From: Rhizobium grahamii CCGE 502
Lineage (GTDB): Bacteria; Pseudomonadota; Alphaproteobacteria; Rhizobiales; Rhizobiaceae
Direction of reading: 5' to 3'
Assembly (NCBI RefSeq): GCF_000298315.2
Contig: NZ_AEYE02000008.1
Span: 124,001 to 188,000 of the forward strand
Length of the DNA: 64,000 nt
The position numbers and the translations under genes are program-made. This document shows positions 1-8,352 of this stretch, piece after piece (within the stretch, counting starts at the first letter, position 1; every line of letters begins with the position of its first letter). The notes under the pieces are model-generated. The model ran no database searches. It was not told where the DNA came from and saw only the letters and a program-made list of their open reading frames with translations.

Positions 1-59
1 GCGTCGAAACGAGCCGGCCAGCTTCGACAAAGTGTCGTCAACAACATGGAGTGACGACG

Positions 60-278
60 ATGAATCTTTTCGAGATTGCACTGGCGAACTACATCACGGC
101 GACTCGCCAACAGGACAAGCGTCAACGCCTCGGTGCGACGACGTCAACGAAGCGAGGCATCATCACCCGGCTTGCCGCGGTTGCTGTCGTTCTTTCAGTC
201 GCTATCCTGGCGCTGGATACCGCCGGTGAGCGTTACGAGCAGCAACTCGCCATCGCGGTTGCCGCCACGCGCCAGTAA
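60..278 (+). CDS. Small predicted membrane protein, unknown function
   Basis: A 72-residue protein that I do not recognise. Residues about 34-54 form one hydrophobic helix (LAAVAVVLSVAILAL) after a basic stretch (DKRQRL, TKRG), so an inner-membrane anchor with a cytoplasmic N-terminus is likely. I chose the ATG at 60 because GGAG sits 8 bases upstream; an in-frame GTG at 51 is the alternative and would add three residues. It runs convergently into amn and ends just before a hairpin. Composition matches the neighbours. It could be a non-coding shadow, but the ribosome-binding site and a clean N-in membrane helix favour a real gene. Confidence 0.5.
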   Translation: MNLFEIALANYITATRQQDKRQRLGATTSTKRGIITRLAAVAVVLSVAILALDTAGERYEQQLAIAVAATRQ

Positions 279-280
279 GG

Positions 281-304
281 AAACGGCCTATTGGAAGGCC
301 GTTT
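281..304. terminator. Perfect hairpin between convergent genes
   Basis: AAACGGCCT (281-289) pairs exactly with AGGCCGTTT (296-304) around a 6-base loop. It lies just after the stop of the small membrane protein and overlaps the stop codon of amn (288-290), so it could end transcription from both sides. The T run is only what the arms supply. Confidence 0.6.
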
Positions 305-1784
305 CGAAGAAGCTTCTGAGTTTGCGTGAATGCAGCGCTTCCGGCGGCATTGCCGCGAGCTTCTGGATCGCGCGAATGCCGATCTGCAGATGCTGGTTGA
401 CCTGAGTCCTGTAGAAGGCAGTGGCCATGCCCGGTAGCTTCAATTCGCCGTGCAGCGGCTTGTCCGATACGCAAAGCAAGGTGCCATAGGGCACGCGGAA
501 GCGGAAGCCGTTTGCAGCAATCGTGGCCGACTCCATATCGAGCGCAATGGCGCGCGCCTGGGACAAACGCTTCACCGGGCCGCGCTGGTCGCGCAGCTCC
601 CAGTTCCGGTTGTCGATCGTACCAACCGTACCGGTTCGCATGATCCGCTTTAGCTCGAAGCCCTCGTAGCCGGTAATCTCTGCGACGGCACCCTCAAGCG
701 CTACCTGTACTTCTGCTAGCGCTGGGATCGGCACCCAGACCGGCAGGTCGTCGTCCAGAACGTGGTCCTCGCGCATATAGGCATGCGCCAGGACATAATC
801 GCCGAGACGCTGGCTGTTGCGCAGACCAGCGCAATGGCCGAGCATCAGCCAGGCATGCGGACGAAGCACGGCCACGTGGTCGGTAATCGTCTTGGCATTG
901 GACGGGCCGACGCCGATGTTGATCATCGTAATGCCGGCATGCCCCTTTTTCTTCAGATGGTAGGCGGGCATCTGCGGCAGGCGTGAAAGCGTAACGTCTG
1001 TCTCAGGCTGACTGGATCCGGCATGGGTAATAATGTTGCCGGGCTCGACGAAGGCCGTGTATCCATCGCCACCTTCGGCCATCAGCTTGCGTGCCCAGAG
1101 GCAGAATTCGTCCATGTAGAACTGATAGTTCGTGAACAACACGAAATTCTGGAAGTGCTGGGCGCTGGTCGCGGTGTAGTGCGAAAGCCGGGCGAGGGAG
1201 TAGTCGATGCGCTGAGCCGTAAAGGCAGCAAGCGGCGAAGGTTCGCCGGGCGGCGGAATGTATTCGCCGTTGGCGATTTCATCGTCCGTCGTATTCAGAT
1301 CCGGCGTGTCGAACAGATCGCGCATCGGAATGTCCAGGAAAGCTGCAGCCGATGCCTCGACATGCGCGCCCTCGCCGAAAGCAAAATGCAGGGGAATAGG
1401 AGTCGCCGATTCCGAGACGGTGACCGGTACGTCATGGTTCTTCATCAGCAAGCCCAGCTGCTGCTTCAGATAGTGACGGAAGAGCTGCGGCCGCGTGATG
1501 GTCGTCGTGTAGATCCCGGGAGCGGTGACATGGCCGTAGGAAAGCCGCGTGTCAACGTGGCCGTAGCTCGTCGTCTCGATGCTCACCTGCGGATAGAAGG
1601 CACGATACCGCGACGTGATCGGCGCGCCCTTGGCAAGGCTGGCAAAGCTCTCGATCAGGAAGTTGGTATTGCGCTCATAGAGTTCCGTCAGCACGTCGAC
1701 AGCCTTGATCGGATCGTCAAAGGTTTGCGGAACGAAGGGGGACGGGGACAGAATGTCGAGGGGTGAAGAGATTCGTTTGCTCAT
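288..1784 (-). CDS. amn: AMP nucleosidase
   Basis: Hydrolyses AMP to adenine and ribose 5-phosphate (EC 3.2.2.4), setting AMP and adenylate pool size in the cytoplasm. The 498-residue length is typical of proteobacterial Amn. The N-terminal part (about 1-180) is the Amn-specific domain; the C-terminal half is a nucleoside-phosphorylase (PNP/UDP) fold, with the motifs ITMINIGVGPSNAKTITDH, LMLGHCAGLR and ALDMESATIAANG, the last being the family signature with the catalytic-site Glu. The gene stands alone, with convergent and divergent small genes around it. I see no regulatory site in the short upstream region. Confidence 0.95.
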   Translation of the reverse strand: MSKRISSPLDILSPSPFVPQTFDDPIKAVDVLTELYERNTNFLIESFASLAKGAPITSRYRAFYPQVSIETTSYGHVDTRLSYGHVTAPGIYTTTITRPQLFRHYLKQQLGLLMKNHDVPVTVSESATPIPLHFAFGEGAHVEASAAAFLDIPMRDLFDTPDLNTTDDEIANGEYIPPPGEPSPLAAFTAQRIDYSLARLSHYTATSAQHFQNFVLFTNYQFYMDEFCLWARKLMAEGGDGYTAFVEPGNIITHAGSSQPETDVTLSRLPQMPAYHLKKKGHAGITMINIGVGPSNAKTITDHVAVLRPHAWLMLGHCAGLRNSQRLGDYVLAHAYMREDHVLDDDLPVWVPIPALAEVQVALEGAVAEITGYEGFELKRIMRTGTVGTIDNRNWELRDQRGPVKRLSQARAIALDMESATIAANGFRFRVPYGTLLCVSDKPLHGELKLPGMATAFYRTQVNQHLQIGIRAIQKLAAMPPEALHSRKLRSFFETAFQ

Positions 1785-1879
1785 GCGCCATTATAGGGTG
1801 TTGTTTTTAACAAGCAAACGACGCATCGGAGGGGACTGCACAGGTTTGAGGCGCGGCCGATGCCGCCCGCGCCGATGGA

Positions 1880-2056
1880 TTAGCGGATTGTCCTGCAGAA
1901 CGGGGTGCTGGTGTCGAAGCACGTATAGTTGGCTCCGAAGTGAGACTGCGCACCGCCGCCTGCATTGCGGCTGACGGCCGCCGAGAAGCTGACGGCGAAG
2001 ACCGCCGCAAACAGTGTAATGATGGTGAAACGTCTTGCCAAAATGAGCATATCCAT
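1880..2056 (-). CDS. Small secreted or membrane-anchored peptide
   Basis: A 58-residue protein of unknown function. Residues 1-27 look like a signal peptide or N-terminal anchor (MDMLILARRF then a run of Leu, Phe, Ala, Val). The remainder is short, Gly/Asn-rich and carries two cysteines (Cys45 and Cys53, in NYTCFDTSTPFCRT) that could pair in the periplasm. I place the start at the ATG at 2056, with GGGG about 9 bases upstream; a second ATG two codons later is possible. The longer open frame upstream lacks this hydrophobic start and is unlikely to be used. Confidence 0.55.
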   Translation of the reverse strand: MDMLILARRFTIITLFAAVFAVSFSAAVSRNAGGGAQSHFGANYTCFDTSTPFCRTIR

Positions 2057-2209
2057 GACTTGCCCCGGTATCGCCTTAGCGTTGAGACAGTTTTGCCACG
2101 CTATGGCTGAACCGGTGCTGAGGTCCCGGTTCATCCGCCGTTCAGGAAGTCGGCAAGCTTGAAGCGTGGCCGCCACTGCTTATCTCTGGAGTCCCCAAAG
2201 GAGATTTTC

Positions 2210-2908
2210 ATGACGGCACCGATTGAGCTTTATTACTGGCCCACCCCGAATGGCTGGAAGATCAGCATCATGCTCGAGGAACTCGGCGTTCCCTACGAGG
2301 TCAAATACATCAATATCGGACGCGGCGAGCAATTCGCGCCGGAATTCCTGAAGATCGCTCCGAACAACCGCATGCCGGCGATCGTCGATCCCGATGGTCC
2401 TGGCGGCGAACCGATCTCGGTGTTCGAATCCGGCGCTATCCTTCAATATCTCGGCCGCAAGTTCGGGAAGTTCTATTCGACGGACGAGCGCAAACGCGTG
2501 CAGATCGACGAATGGCTTTTCTGGCAGGTGGGCGGCTTGGGCCCAATGGCCGGACAGGCGCACCACTTCCGCGGATATGCGCCGGAGAAGATCGAATACG
2601 GCATCAACCGCTATACCAACGAAGTAAACCGCCTGTACGGCGTGATGAACAAGCGGTTGGCGGATCGTGAATATCTCGCAGGCGACTACTCGATTGCTGA
2701 CATGGCCTGCATCGGCTGGGTCATTCCCTACGAGAAGCAGGGGCAGGACCTCAATGAGTTTCCCAACCTCAAACGCTGGTTCGAGACGATGATGGCGCGG
2801 CCTGCCGTGATCCGCGGGACAACGGTCGGCAAGGAAGAGCGCGAGCGCAGCAATCTTGCCGAAGACAAGGAAGCACAGAAGATTCTCTTCAATCAGCGCG
2901 CCCGCTGA
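2210..2908 (+). CDS. Glutathione S-transferase family protein, YfcG/Ure2p-like
   Basis: A 232-residue cytoplasmic GST. An N-terminal thioredoxin-fold domain (about 1-85) has LYYWPTPNGWKISIMLEE, the nu-class/YfcG-type active-site region where Thr/Asn, rather than Tyr or Cys, contact glutathione. The conserved cis-Pro and ESGAILQYL segment (glutathione gamma-glutamyl binding) follow. The all-helical C-terminal domain has the YSIADMACIGW N-capping box. Family members such as E. coli YfcG show disulfide-bond reductase activity with two bound glutathiones; the same activity here is inference. The start at 2210 has AAAGGAG upstream. A strong terminator follows, so it is probably monocistronic. Confidence 0.88.
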   Translation: MTAPIELYYWPTPNGWKISIMLEELGVPYEVKYINIGRGEQFAPEFLKIAPNNRMPAIVDPDGPGGEPISVFESGAILQYLGRKFGKFYSTDERKRVQIDEWLFWQVGGLGPMAGQAHHFRGYAPEKIEYGINRYTNEVNRLYGVMNKRLADREYLAGDYSIADMACIGWVIPYEKQGQDLNEFPNLKRWFETMMARPAVIRGTTVGKEERERSNLAEDKEAQKILFNQRAR

Positions 2909-2915
2909 AATAAAA

Positions 2916-2950
2916 AAGCGCCCGGCGACCGTCCGGGCGCTTCCTTTTGC
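2916..2950 (+). terminator. Rho-independent terminator after the GST gene
   Basis: AAGCGCCCGG (2916-2925) pairs with CCGGGCGCTT (2933-2942) around a 7-base loop, followed by TTCCTTTT. On the other strand the stem is followed by TTTTTTA, so it can also end the convergent DUF2147 transcript. Confidence 0.85.
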
Positions 2951-2960
2951 GATCGGTCTT

Positions 2961-3299
2961 CTACAGGCGTGTCCAGGTCTGCGATTTGCAGAGCACGTTG
3001 AGGACGCAGCCCTTCATTTTCAGTGAGTTTCCGAGAACGTTGCCCGATCCGCTGTAGGTCTTGTCGTTGGCGGGATCGGTGATCTGGCCGGTGTAGCTCT
3101 CGCCGCTGCCTGCGAGCGTTCCAATCTTCTTGCCGGCGTACTTGCCGGACTTCAGCACGATGCAGTAGCTGCCGCCGCAGGATGCAATATGCGCCGTGTC
3201 GCCGGAAGCCGTTTTCCAATTGCCGACGATCGGTTCGTCTGCGCAGGCCGCCCCGGCGGCAAGCGCAAATGCTCCAGCGAGAATAAGTGTGCGGATCAT
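2961..3299 (-). CDS. DUF2147 family exported protein
   Basis: A 112-residue protein with a clear signal peptide (residues 1-20, MIRTLILAGAFALAAGAACA, likely cut before DEP). The mature part begins IVGNWKTASGD, the typical opening of DUF2147 domains, and contains the family's Gly-rich turn region and four cysteines (two in SCGGSYC, two in GCVLNVLC) that probably form disulfides in the periplasm. Family members are short beta-rich periplasmic proteins of unknown function, related to lipocalin-like folds. It is convergent with the GST gene and shares its terminator. Confidence 0.85.
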   Translation of the reverse strand: MIRTLILAGAFALAAGAACADEPIVGNWKTASGDTAHIASCGGSYCIVLKSGKYAGKKIGTLAGSGESYTGQITDPANDKTYSGSGNVLGNSLKMKGCVLNVLCKSQTWTRL

Positions 3300-3735
3300 T
3301 CGTTCCTCCCTAATGTCCCGGCGGGAAAATATATGACGCGAACGTAAACGTAAATCTGTTTCTTGAAGCTCGCGACACCGCTTTTGTTGAGCCAGAGGCG
3401 ACGAAATCTTCCGTTTCAGACATGCGATGCTGATTTTGTGGTGAACGGAAAGTTGATTTCGAGATCTGAATATTCCGTAAAATTGTGTCGAAAATCCTTA
3501 ATCCATAGGCATCGCGATGTTTAACAAAAATCCAATTTTACCAAGTGTTTGCACTTTGTTTGTTTCAAATTAATCATGCATTTTAGGCGTTTTTTGAAAG
3601 GGCATTGGCATAGTGGAGCTATCAAAGGAGCGGGGCAAACCCGCCGAACCGAAGGGCACTTAAAGCCGCGATAGATGGCAAGGCCCGGAAGGTAAAACAG
3701 GGTAAGTCGACAACAGGCTAAACAGGGATAAACCG
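3300..3735. other. Intergenic, A+T-richer, no gene seen
   Basis: This 436-base stretch separates the divergent DUF2147 and Sel1 genes and must hold both promoters. It is clearly richer in A+T than the surroundings around 3450-3600. Short open frames here lack ribosome-binding sites. I found no convincing operator or RNA gene. Confidence 0.5.
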
Positions 3736-4002
3736 ATGGCACGCTTTGAAACGCACAATGCTGAAATGGCCACCATGGGTGGCGAAAACAGCGCCGATAT
3801 CTTCTGCGAGATGGGTCTGATGTATGCGACCGGCCGCGGTTGCGCCGTCGATCTGGTCGCCGCGCACAAGTGGCTGAACATTGCGGCGATCAAGGGCAAC
3901 GACCGCGCCGCCGAGCTTCGCGCCGATGTCGCCGCAAACATGGACAAGATGCAGATCGTCGAGGCACTCCGGGCCGCCCGCGAGTGGATGACGATCCACT
4001 AA
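3736..4002 (+). CDS. Small Sel1-repeat protein
   Basis: An 88-residue protein built around one Sel1-like repeat (about residues 18-55: ADIFCEMGLMYATGRGCAVD followed by AHKWLNIAAIKGNDRAAELR). Sel1 repeats are alpha-alpha hairpins of the TPR superfamily that mediate protein contacts. There is no signal peptide, so it is probably cytoplasmic, and with one repeat it likely acts as a small adaptor or oligomerises. The start has AGGG upstream. A hairpin terminator lies about 95 bases beyond the stop. Its partners cannot be inferred from the context. Confidence 0.8.
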   Translation: MARFETHNAEMATMGGENSADIFCEMGLMYATGRGCAVDLVAAHKWLNIAAIKGNDRAAELRADVAANMDKMQIVEALRAAREWMTIH

Positions 4003-4096
4003 AGGCCGGCTGACCGCCAACATGCGAGCGAGAATCAATAACAACCTCAAAAGAGGGACGGCGGGAGCTTTTGAAGAAGCCGATGCCACGAACATG

Positions 4097-4137
4097 AACC
4101 GCGACCGGCAGGAACAAGGCCGGCGCGGTTCTTTGCT
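4097..4137 (+). terminator. Terminator downstream of the Sel1 gene
   Basis: AACCGCG-a-CCGGC (4097-4109) pairs with GCCGG-CGCGGTT (4119-4130) with one bulged base, followed by CTTTGCTTTG. Orientation fits the plus-strand Sel1 transcript. Confidence 0.6.
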
Positions 4138-4142
4138 TTGCC

Positions 4143-5255
4143 CTAGCCCAGCGCCTTGAGCACTTGCGGCAGTGCTTCGTCGAAAAGCGCCATGTCGGCT
4201 TCCGGTCCGACACTGACGCGGATGCAACGATTGAGTGGAACAACACCCGGCATCCGGATGAAGACACCATGCTGCATCAGCCCGTCGACGATGGCACGGG
4301 CATAAGCGCTGTCGCGTCCGGCGTCGATCGCTACAAAGTTGGTCGCGGACGCAAGTGGAACCAGGTTGTTCGCCTTGGCAATTGCGGTGATCCGGTCGCG
4401 TGCCATGCGAATGTTGCCCACGACTTCGGCGAGATAGGCCTGATCCTTGAGTGCCGCCAGCGCCGCAACCGTCGCCAGCCGGTTCATCCCGAAATGATTG
4501 CGGATCTTGTCGAACGCGCGCGCGGTGCCTGGTGTCGAGATGGCATAGCCGACCCTGGCGCCAGCCAGGCCGTAAGCTTTCGAGAACGTGCGCGTGCGCA
4601 CGATATTGGGACGGTCGATGAGCGCCTCGATCGCGGGCAGAGATCCGGCCGGGCCGGTTTCGCTGTAGGCCTCGTCGAGGATCAGCATCGTGGTTTCCGG
4701 GAGCGCGTGGGCAAAGGCGACGATGTTGTCGGCATCCCACCAGCTTCCCATCGGATTGTCCGGGTTGGCGAAATAGACCAGAGGCGCGTTCTCGCGCTTG
4801 ACGGCCTCCAGAAGGCCGTCGAGGTCTTCGCGATCGTTGACATAGGGCACGGTGACGAGCCGGCCGCCGAAGCCGGCAACGTGGAAGTTGAAGGTCGGAT
4901 AGCCACCGAATGAGGTCACGACGGGTGCCCCAGGCTCGATCACGAGCCGCACGATCTGACCGAGCAATTCATCGATGCCGCCACCGATCGCGATGGAGTC
5001 GATTCCGACTCCAACATGATTGGCGAGTGCCTCCCTAAGCGCGTAGTTTTCGGGGTCGTTGTACTTCCAGATGTCGCCGGCCTGCTCGCGCATGGCGGCA
5101 AGCACCGATGGGGCTGGGCCGAAGCCGTTCTCGTTGGCGCCGATACGCGCCTTGACCAAAAGGCCGCGCTGGCGCTCGATTGCTTCTGGACCGACGAAGG
5201 GAACGGTGGAGGGAAGGGCGCTAGCAAGCGGCGCGAAGCGCGAAAAGGCGGACAT
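4143..5255 (-). CDS. Pyridoxal-phosphate aminotransferase, HisC-like
   Basis: A 370-residue fold-type I aminotransferase close to histidinol-phosphate/aromatic aminotransferases. Visible landmarks are the N-terminal ANENGFGPAPSV substrate segment, ANPDNPMGSWW (cofactor Asn), LILDEAYSE (Asp that binds the pyridine nitrogen, then Tyr), RTFSKAYGLAGARVGY (Schiff-base Lys) and CIRVSVGPEADM (Arg binding the substrate carboxylate). Its reaction is transfer between an amino acid (histidinol-P, Phe or Tyr in relatives) and 2-oxoglutarate. It is not in a his operon here, so it may be a second aromatic/HisC paralogue rather than the dedicated histidine enzyme. It stands alone on the minus strand. Confidence 0.85.
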   Translation of the reverse strand: MSAFSRFAPLASALPSTVPFVGPEAIERQRGLLVKARIGANENGFGPAPSVLAAMREQAGDIWKYNDPENYALREALANHVGVGIDSIAIGGGIDELLGQIVRLVIEPGAPVVTSFGGYPTFNFHVAGFGGRLVTVPYVNDREDLDGLLEAVKRENAPLVYFANPDNPMGSWWDADNIVAFAHALPETTMLILDEAYSETGPAGSLPAIEALIDRPNIVRTRTFSKAYGLAGARVGYAISTPGTARAFDKIRNHFGMNRLATVAALAALKDQAYLAEVVGNIRMARDRITAIAKANNLVPLASATNFVAIDAGRDSAYARAIVDGLMQHGVFIRMPGVVPLNRCIRVSVGPEADMALFDEALPQVLKALG

Positions 5256-5349
5256 GCTGGAGCAGTTTCCTGGATGCTGTGAAAAATCGGACCGAGAATA
5301 GGCTCTGCTGCCGCCAAGGCAAGAAACATTATTCCGCGGTGAGCGCGAT

Positions 5350-5745
5350 TTACATGCGTACGGCTCCGCGCGCTTCGAGTGCTTCTACGTTGCCTGCCAT
5401 GAAATCCGCACGCACGACGCGACGTAGAACCTCCGGCTCGATTGTATTGATGAACCGCACGCCAATGCGCTCGTTATTGCGATAGACCTCGGCGCAACCA
5501 ATCCGATAGGCAAGGCCAAGAATACTGAGGTAGTAGTGCTTTGGCAGGCCCGCTGTCGATGAAACGACAAACGTGGCACCCCCGCGCGAGATGTCGATGA
5601 TCTCTGCGCTGCGGATGGAGATACCGGTGAGGCAGGGCCGCACCGCGATGATACGCGCAGGGCGTCTAACACTGAACTGTTCCCAGCGCGTCTCGTAAAC
5701 CGCAGATTTTACGGTCGCAAGGTGCGTGGCGCGAAGCATCGACAT
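5350..5745 (-). CDS. PilZ-domain protein with canonical c-di-GMP motifs
   Basis: About 131 residues containing one PilZ domain. The first binding motif RxxxR is present (RRPAR) and so is the second, DxSxxG (DISRGG, in IIDISRGGATF), followed by the closing IGVRFI strand. Both motifs intact means cyclic-di-GMP binding is likely. There is no other domain, so it probably works as a soluble effector that contacts another protein. The start is uncertain: ATG at 5745 (GGGAG about 11 bases upstream) or 5739. Compare the second PilZ protein at 7683-8027, which lacks the motifs. Confidence 0.85.
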   Translation of the reverse strand: MSMLRATHLATVKSAVYETRWEQFSVRRPARIIAVRPCLTGISIRSAEIIDISRGGATFVVSSTAGLPKHYYLSILGLAYRIGCAEVYRNNERIGVRFINTIEPEVLRRVVRADFMAGNVEALEARGAVRM

Positions 5746-6033
5746 TTCCGCGTGTCTCCCTTGAACCAAGGTCGTCCCGGTCCTCTTCGACTAGAGCCTC
5801 ACACGAATGCTTTGCGCAATTGTCAAGGAACCAAATACAATTTTAACGATGCAGTCTTTTTCTGGGCGTCCACGTCGGAAGACGGGACTTCAGATCGAGC
5901 GGCCAGGGGTGCGAGCACCGCGATGCGCCGCAATTGTCGTAAAAAAGTCATCGAACTCTTTTCGGCTCTGCACGTTTTTCTGATTGTCGGGGGCGCCAAT
6001 GGCGCTTCAAAATTGCAAAGCGAGGAAATCACA

Positions 6034-6480
6034 ATGACTGATGTCAGAGTTCCGTCGAAATCGTGGGTGGTCGTTTGCGATGGTGCCAAGGCATTGATCC
6101 TGCGGAACGCAGGCGACATAGAATTGATGAACCTCAAGGTTGAGGAAACCTTGAGCCAGCCCAATGAACCGGATCGCAAAATAGGAGCCGACAAACCGGG
6201 TCGAACGCACGCGGCCGATGGGCAGAGCGCTAGTGCCGTGGAGCAAACGGATTGGCATGAGCAGGCCGAAGCACAGTTTCTGAAACAGGTTGCCGTGAAA
6301 ATGGATCTGTTGGTGCGCGAAAAGAATGCTCGCAACATCATTTTGGTCGCGCCGCCAAAGGCACTCGGCACCCTGCGGAGCAGCCTGACACCTCAAGTTC
6401 AGGCTGCGATTTCGGCTGAAGTGCCGAAGGACTACATCAATCTGCCTGTCGACCAGATAGAGCGACACCTGGCTGCTTGA
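6034..6480 (+). CDS. Host attachment protein family (PF10116)
   Basis: A 148-residue protein resembling the family named 'protein required for attachment to host cells', first linked to Agrobacterium-plant binding. Visible features are SWVVVCDGAKALILRNAG (the conserved N-terminal strand), a polar middle with KIGADKPGRTH, and the C-terminal IILVAPPKALGTLRSSL segment. The fold resembles eRF1 domain/VLRF1-type proteins, so a role in ribosome or RNA biology rather than direct adhesion is possible. There is no signal peptide. The start at 6034 has a GAGG ribosome-binding site; the frame is open further upstream but without family-like sequence. Confidence 0.85.
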   Translation: MTDVRVPSKSWVVVCDGAKALILRNAGDIELMNLKVEETLSQPNEPDRKIGADKPGRTHAADGQSASAVEQTDWHEQAEAQFLKQVAVKMDLLVREKNARNIILVAPPKALGTLRSSLTPQVQAAISAEVPKDYINLPVDQIERHLAA

Positions 6481-6517
6481 GACACTATCGCCAAACCCGG
6501 ATCTGCGCCGGCGGCTT

Positions 6518-7384
6518 CTATGGTCCCGGCGCCTCCCCGGCAAAGAGCGTTTCGTTCTCGGAAAAAAGCCCGACCAGTCGATCAATGACGGTGCGCACTT
6601 CCGGGCGTTGACGCTCGTCGTCGTGAGCGGTGACCCACATCTCGTATGTCAACTCTTCGACAAGTGGCCCAGCGCGAACGAGGCTCTGGTCAGAATCCCC
6701 GATGAAGCATGGTAGGACGCCGCGTCCGGCACCGCCGCGGATGAGATAGAAGAGCATATGCGGCGTATTCGTCCAGCCGGTGATCCAGTAGTCCGGATGC
6801 TCGAAGGTCCACTTGTCGGCCGGCGTGATGGCGATGTCTGTGCCGAGTGAGATCCAGTTGCGGTTGCGATCGTCGAAGCTGCGCGCCTGGTAGACGGCAT
6901 GTGCAACGCTGACGGATCGCCGGATGGCAACGTTGCCGGTGTCGGGGCGGTCATGGCGAATAGCGATGTGGGCCTCGCGGTAGGTGAAGTCGACGCTGCC
7001 ATCGCAAGTCTTGTAGCACATCCGAAAGGCGTCCTTCGGCGTCCAGATGGCCGCAAGGTGGAAGGCGACAAAGCGTGACGTCCAACTGTCCGCGGCCATC
7101 GACACAATGGGAAGCGTCAACACTTCGCCTCGCCAATCCGCAATGGATTGGGCTGCGTCCTGCATCAAGCGAACCCGCTCGAGAAGCGCAACGCCGTCCT
7201 TTGCCAGCAGGTATCCCGTCGGTCCGCGGTTGAAGAGCGCGCGTCCCGTCGCACGCTCCAGTGCCAGCATGCGACGGCCTATCGTCGGTGCGCTGAGGCC
7301 GGTTTGCGTTGCCGCAGCCGAAAGCCCACCGCCGGTCGCCACATGGAAGAACAGTTGCAGGTCGTCCCAGTTCGCATCTTTCAT
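6518..7384 (-). CDS. LysR-family transcriptional regulator
   Basis: A 288-residue LysR regulator. Residues about 4-62 are the winged helix-turn-helix (WDDLQLFFHVATGGGLSAAA, then TIGRRMLALERATGRALFNR). The remainder is a substrate-binding-type effector domain with less conserved sequence. I placed the start at 7384 because AGAGGG lies 8 bases upstream; an upstream in-frame ATG at 7408 is weaker. A short divergent open frame begins at 7475, the usual position of a LysR target, but its reality is uncertain, so the regulon cannot be named. Confidence 0.88.
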   Translation of the reverse strand: MKDANWDDLQLFFHVATGGGLSAAATQTGLSAPTIGRRMLALERATGRALFNRGPTGYLLAKDGVALLERVRLMQDAAQSIADWRGEVLTLPIVSMAADSWTSRFVAFHLAAIWTPKDAFRMCYKTCDGSVDFTYREAHIAIRHDRPDTGNVAIRRSVSVAHAVYQARSFDDRNRNWISLGTDIAITPADKWTFEHPDYWITGWTNTPHMLFYLIRGGAGRGVLPCFIGDSDQSLVRAGPLVEELTYEMWVTAHDDERQRPEVRTVIDRLVGLFSENETLFAGEAPGP

Positions 7385-7474
7385 GGATGAAAACCCTCTT
7401 TCTCCCATGCATCTACATCGAGAGTACGGGGAGACTTAGCTCAGTCACATCAGCAATAGATGGAGGCCAGAGCA

Positions 7475-7732
7475 ATGGATCTCAACTGGGTGGTTCTCTG
7501 GAGTACCTTTCAGGATCGCAATCGAAAAGTTCATCGGGATAGGTTTAGCGATCCGCTCGAAGGTCCGGAATGGCAGGGGCTTAAGCTGATCGTGCGGCTC
7601 TTCGTTTGGCGGGCCGCGAGACGCAGTGCCGCCAGGACCGCGGCGTTGTCACGGGCGAAATGCGAGGGCGGCCGCATGCGGACTACGCTTCGAAATTCAG
7701 TCGCAAGACGTGATGCAGGAATTCCGGGTTGA
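7475..7732 (+). CDS. Possible small protein divergent from LysR
   Basis: An 85-residue open frame with no recognised family. Support is a good ribosome-binding site (GGAGG, 8 bases before the ATG at 7475) and its divergent position next to the LysR gene. Against it: the last 50 bases run into the 3' end of the convergent PilZ gene, and the C-terminal half is very Arg/Ala-rich (WRAARRSAARTAAL), which is common in spurious high-G+C frames. Treat as tentative. Confidence 0.3.
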   Translation: MDLNWVVLWSTFQDRNRKVHRDRFSDPLEGPEWQGLKLIVRLFVWRAARRSAARTAALSRAKCEGGRMRTTLRNSVARRDAGIPG

Positions 7733-8027
7733 TCAGCATGTTGAAGCTGATTGTCACGAGGTCGCCCTCGCGCTTGACGACCGTCGAGCCGATCTCGTCG
7801 TGAATGCCGAGGATCTCGAGGAAGAAATGATTCGGCACCTCGAGGTTCGGGTTGACCTCGAGGACCGCGCCCGCAAGCGTAATGGTGCGGATCAGGCAGC
7901 GGACCTGCGTTCCCGTGCTGAGGTGGTGTCCGACAAAGATGATCTTGCCGGGGCGATCGAGCGAAAATTCCCGGTAGGCCTGTTCGGGCTGAGGGTGTTC
8001 TGTGTCGAGGTGCATCTGAAAGGCCAT
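7683..8027 (-). CDS. Degenerate PilZ-fold protein
   Basis: A 114-residue protein similar in length and layout to the PilZ protein at 5350-5745 (for example HFFLEILGI here against HYYLSILGL there, near the same position). The c-di-GMP motifs are lost: the RxxxR position reads DRPGK and the DxSxxG position reads TITLAG. It should therefore not bind c-di-GMP in the usual way, and may be a structural partner or a sensor of something else. This is inference from motif loss. The start ATG at 8027 is followed by MAFQMHLDTEH. It is convergent with the tentative frame at 7475. Confidence 0.7.
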   Translation of the reverse strand: MAFQMHLDTEHPQPEQAYREFSLDRPGKIIFVGHHLSTGTQVRCLIRTITLAGAVLEVNPNLEVPNHFFLEILGIHDEIGSTVVKREGDLVTISFNMLINPEFLHHVLRLNFEA

Positions 8028-8352
8028 GGTAGCCTCCGCTTGTTGTACGCTTCGAGATTAGCGCAAGATTGCTGACAACTTCTGAATAATCTCCCTACAA
8101 TCCGAAGCTTATGCCTGTCTGGAGAGCAGAATGGCTCATTATTGGGCAAGGCGGGCAACCGCTCCTGCTTGACAGGCCGCCGCCCTTCGAGCATATCGGG
8201 CATGGCTCGAGGCGCCGGCCGCTCGCGGACGACAAGTCCATGGTGAAGTCCTCGGCACGATTCAGTCACAGCCATTTGGTGCATGCTGACTGCAGGCAAT
8301 GCGAGCTCCCTTGTGACGGTCGAAATGGCATGCCTTTTGAAAGGCTGAATCC
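8028..8352. other. Intergenic, no convincing gene
   Basis: A 325-base gap between the divergent degenerate PilZ gene and the Glyoxalase_8 gene. It has open frames on both strands, but none with a ribosome-binding site or a recognisable sequence. It must hold the two promoters. Confidence 0.4.
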
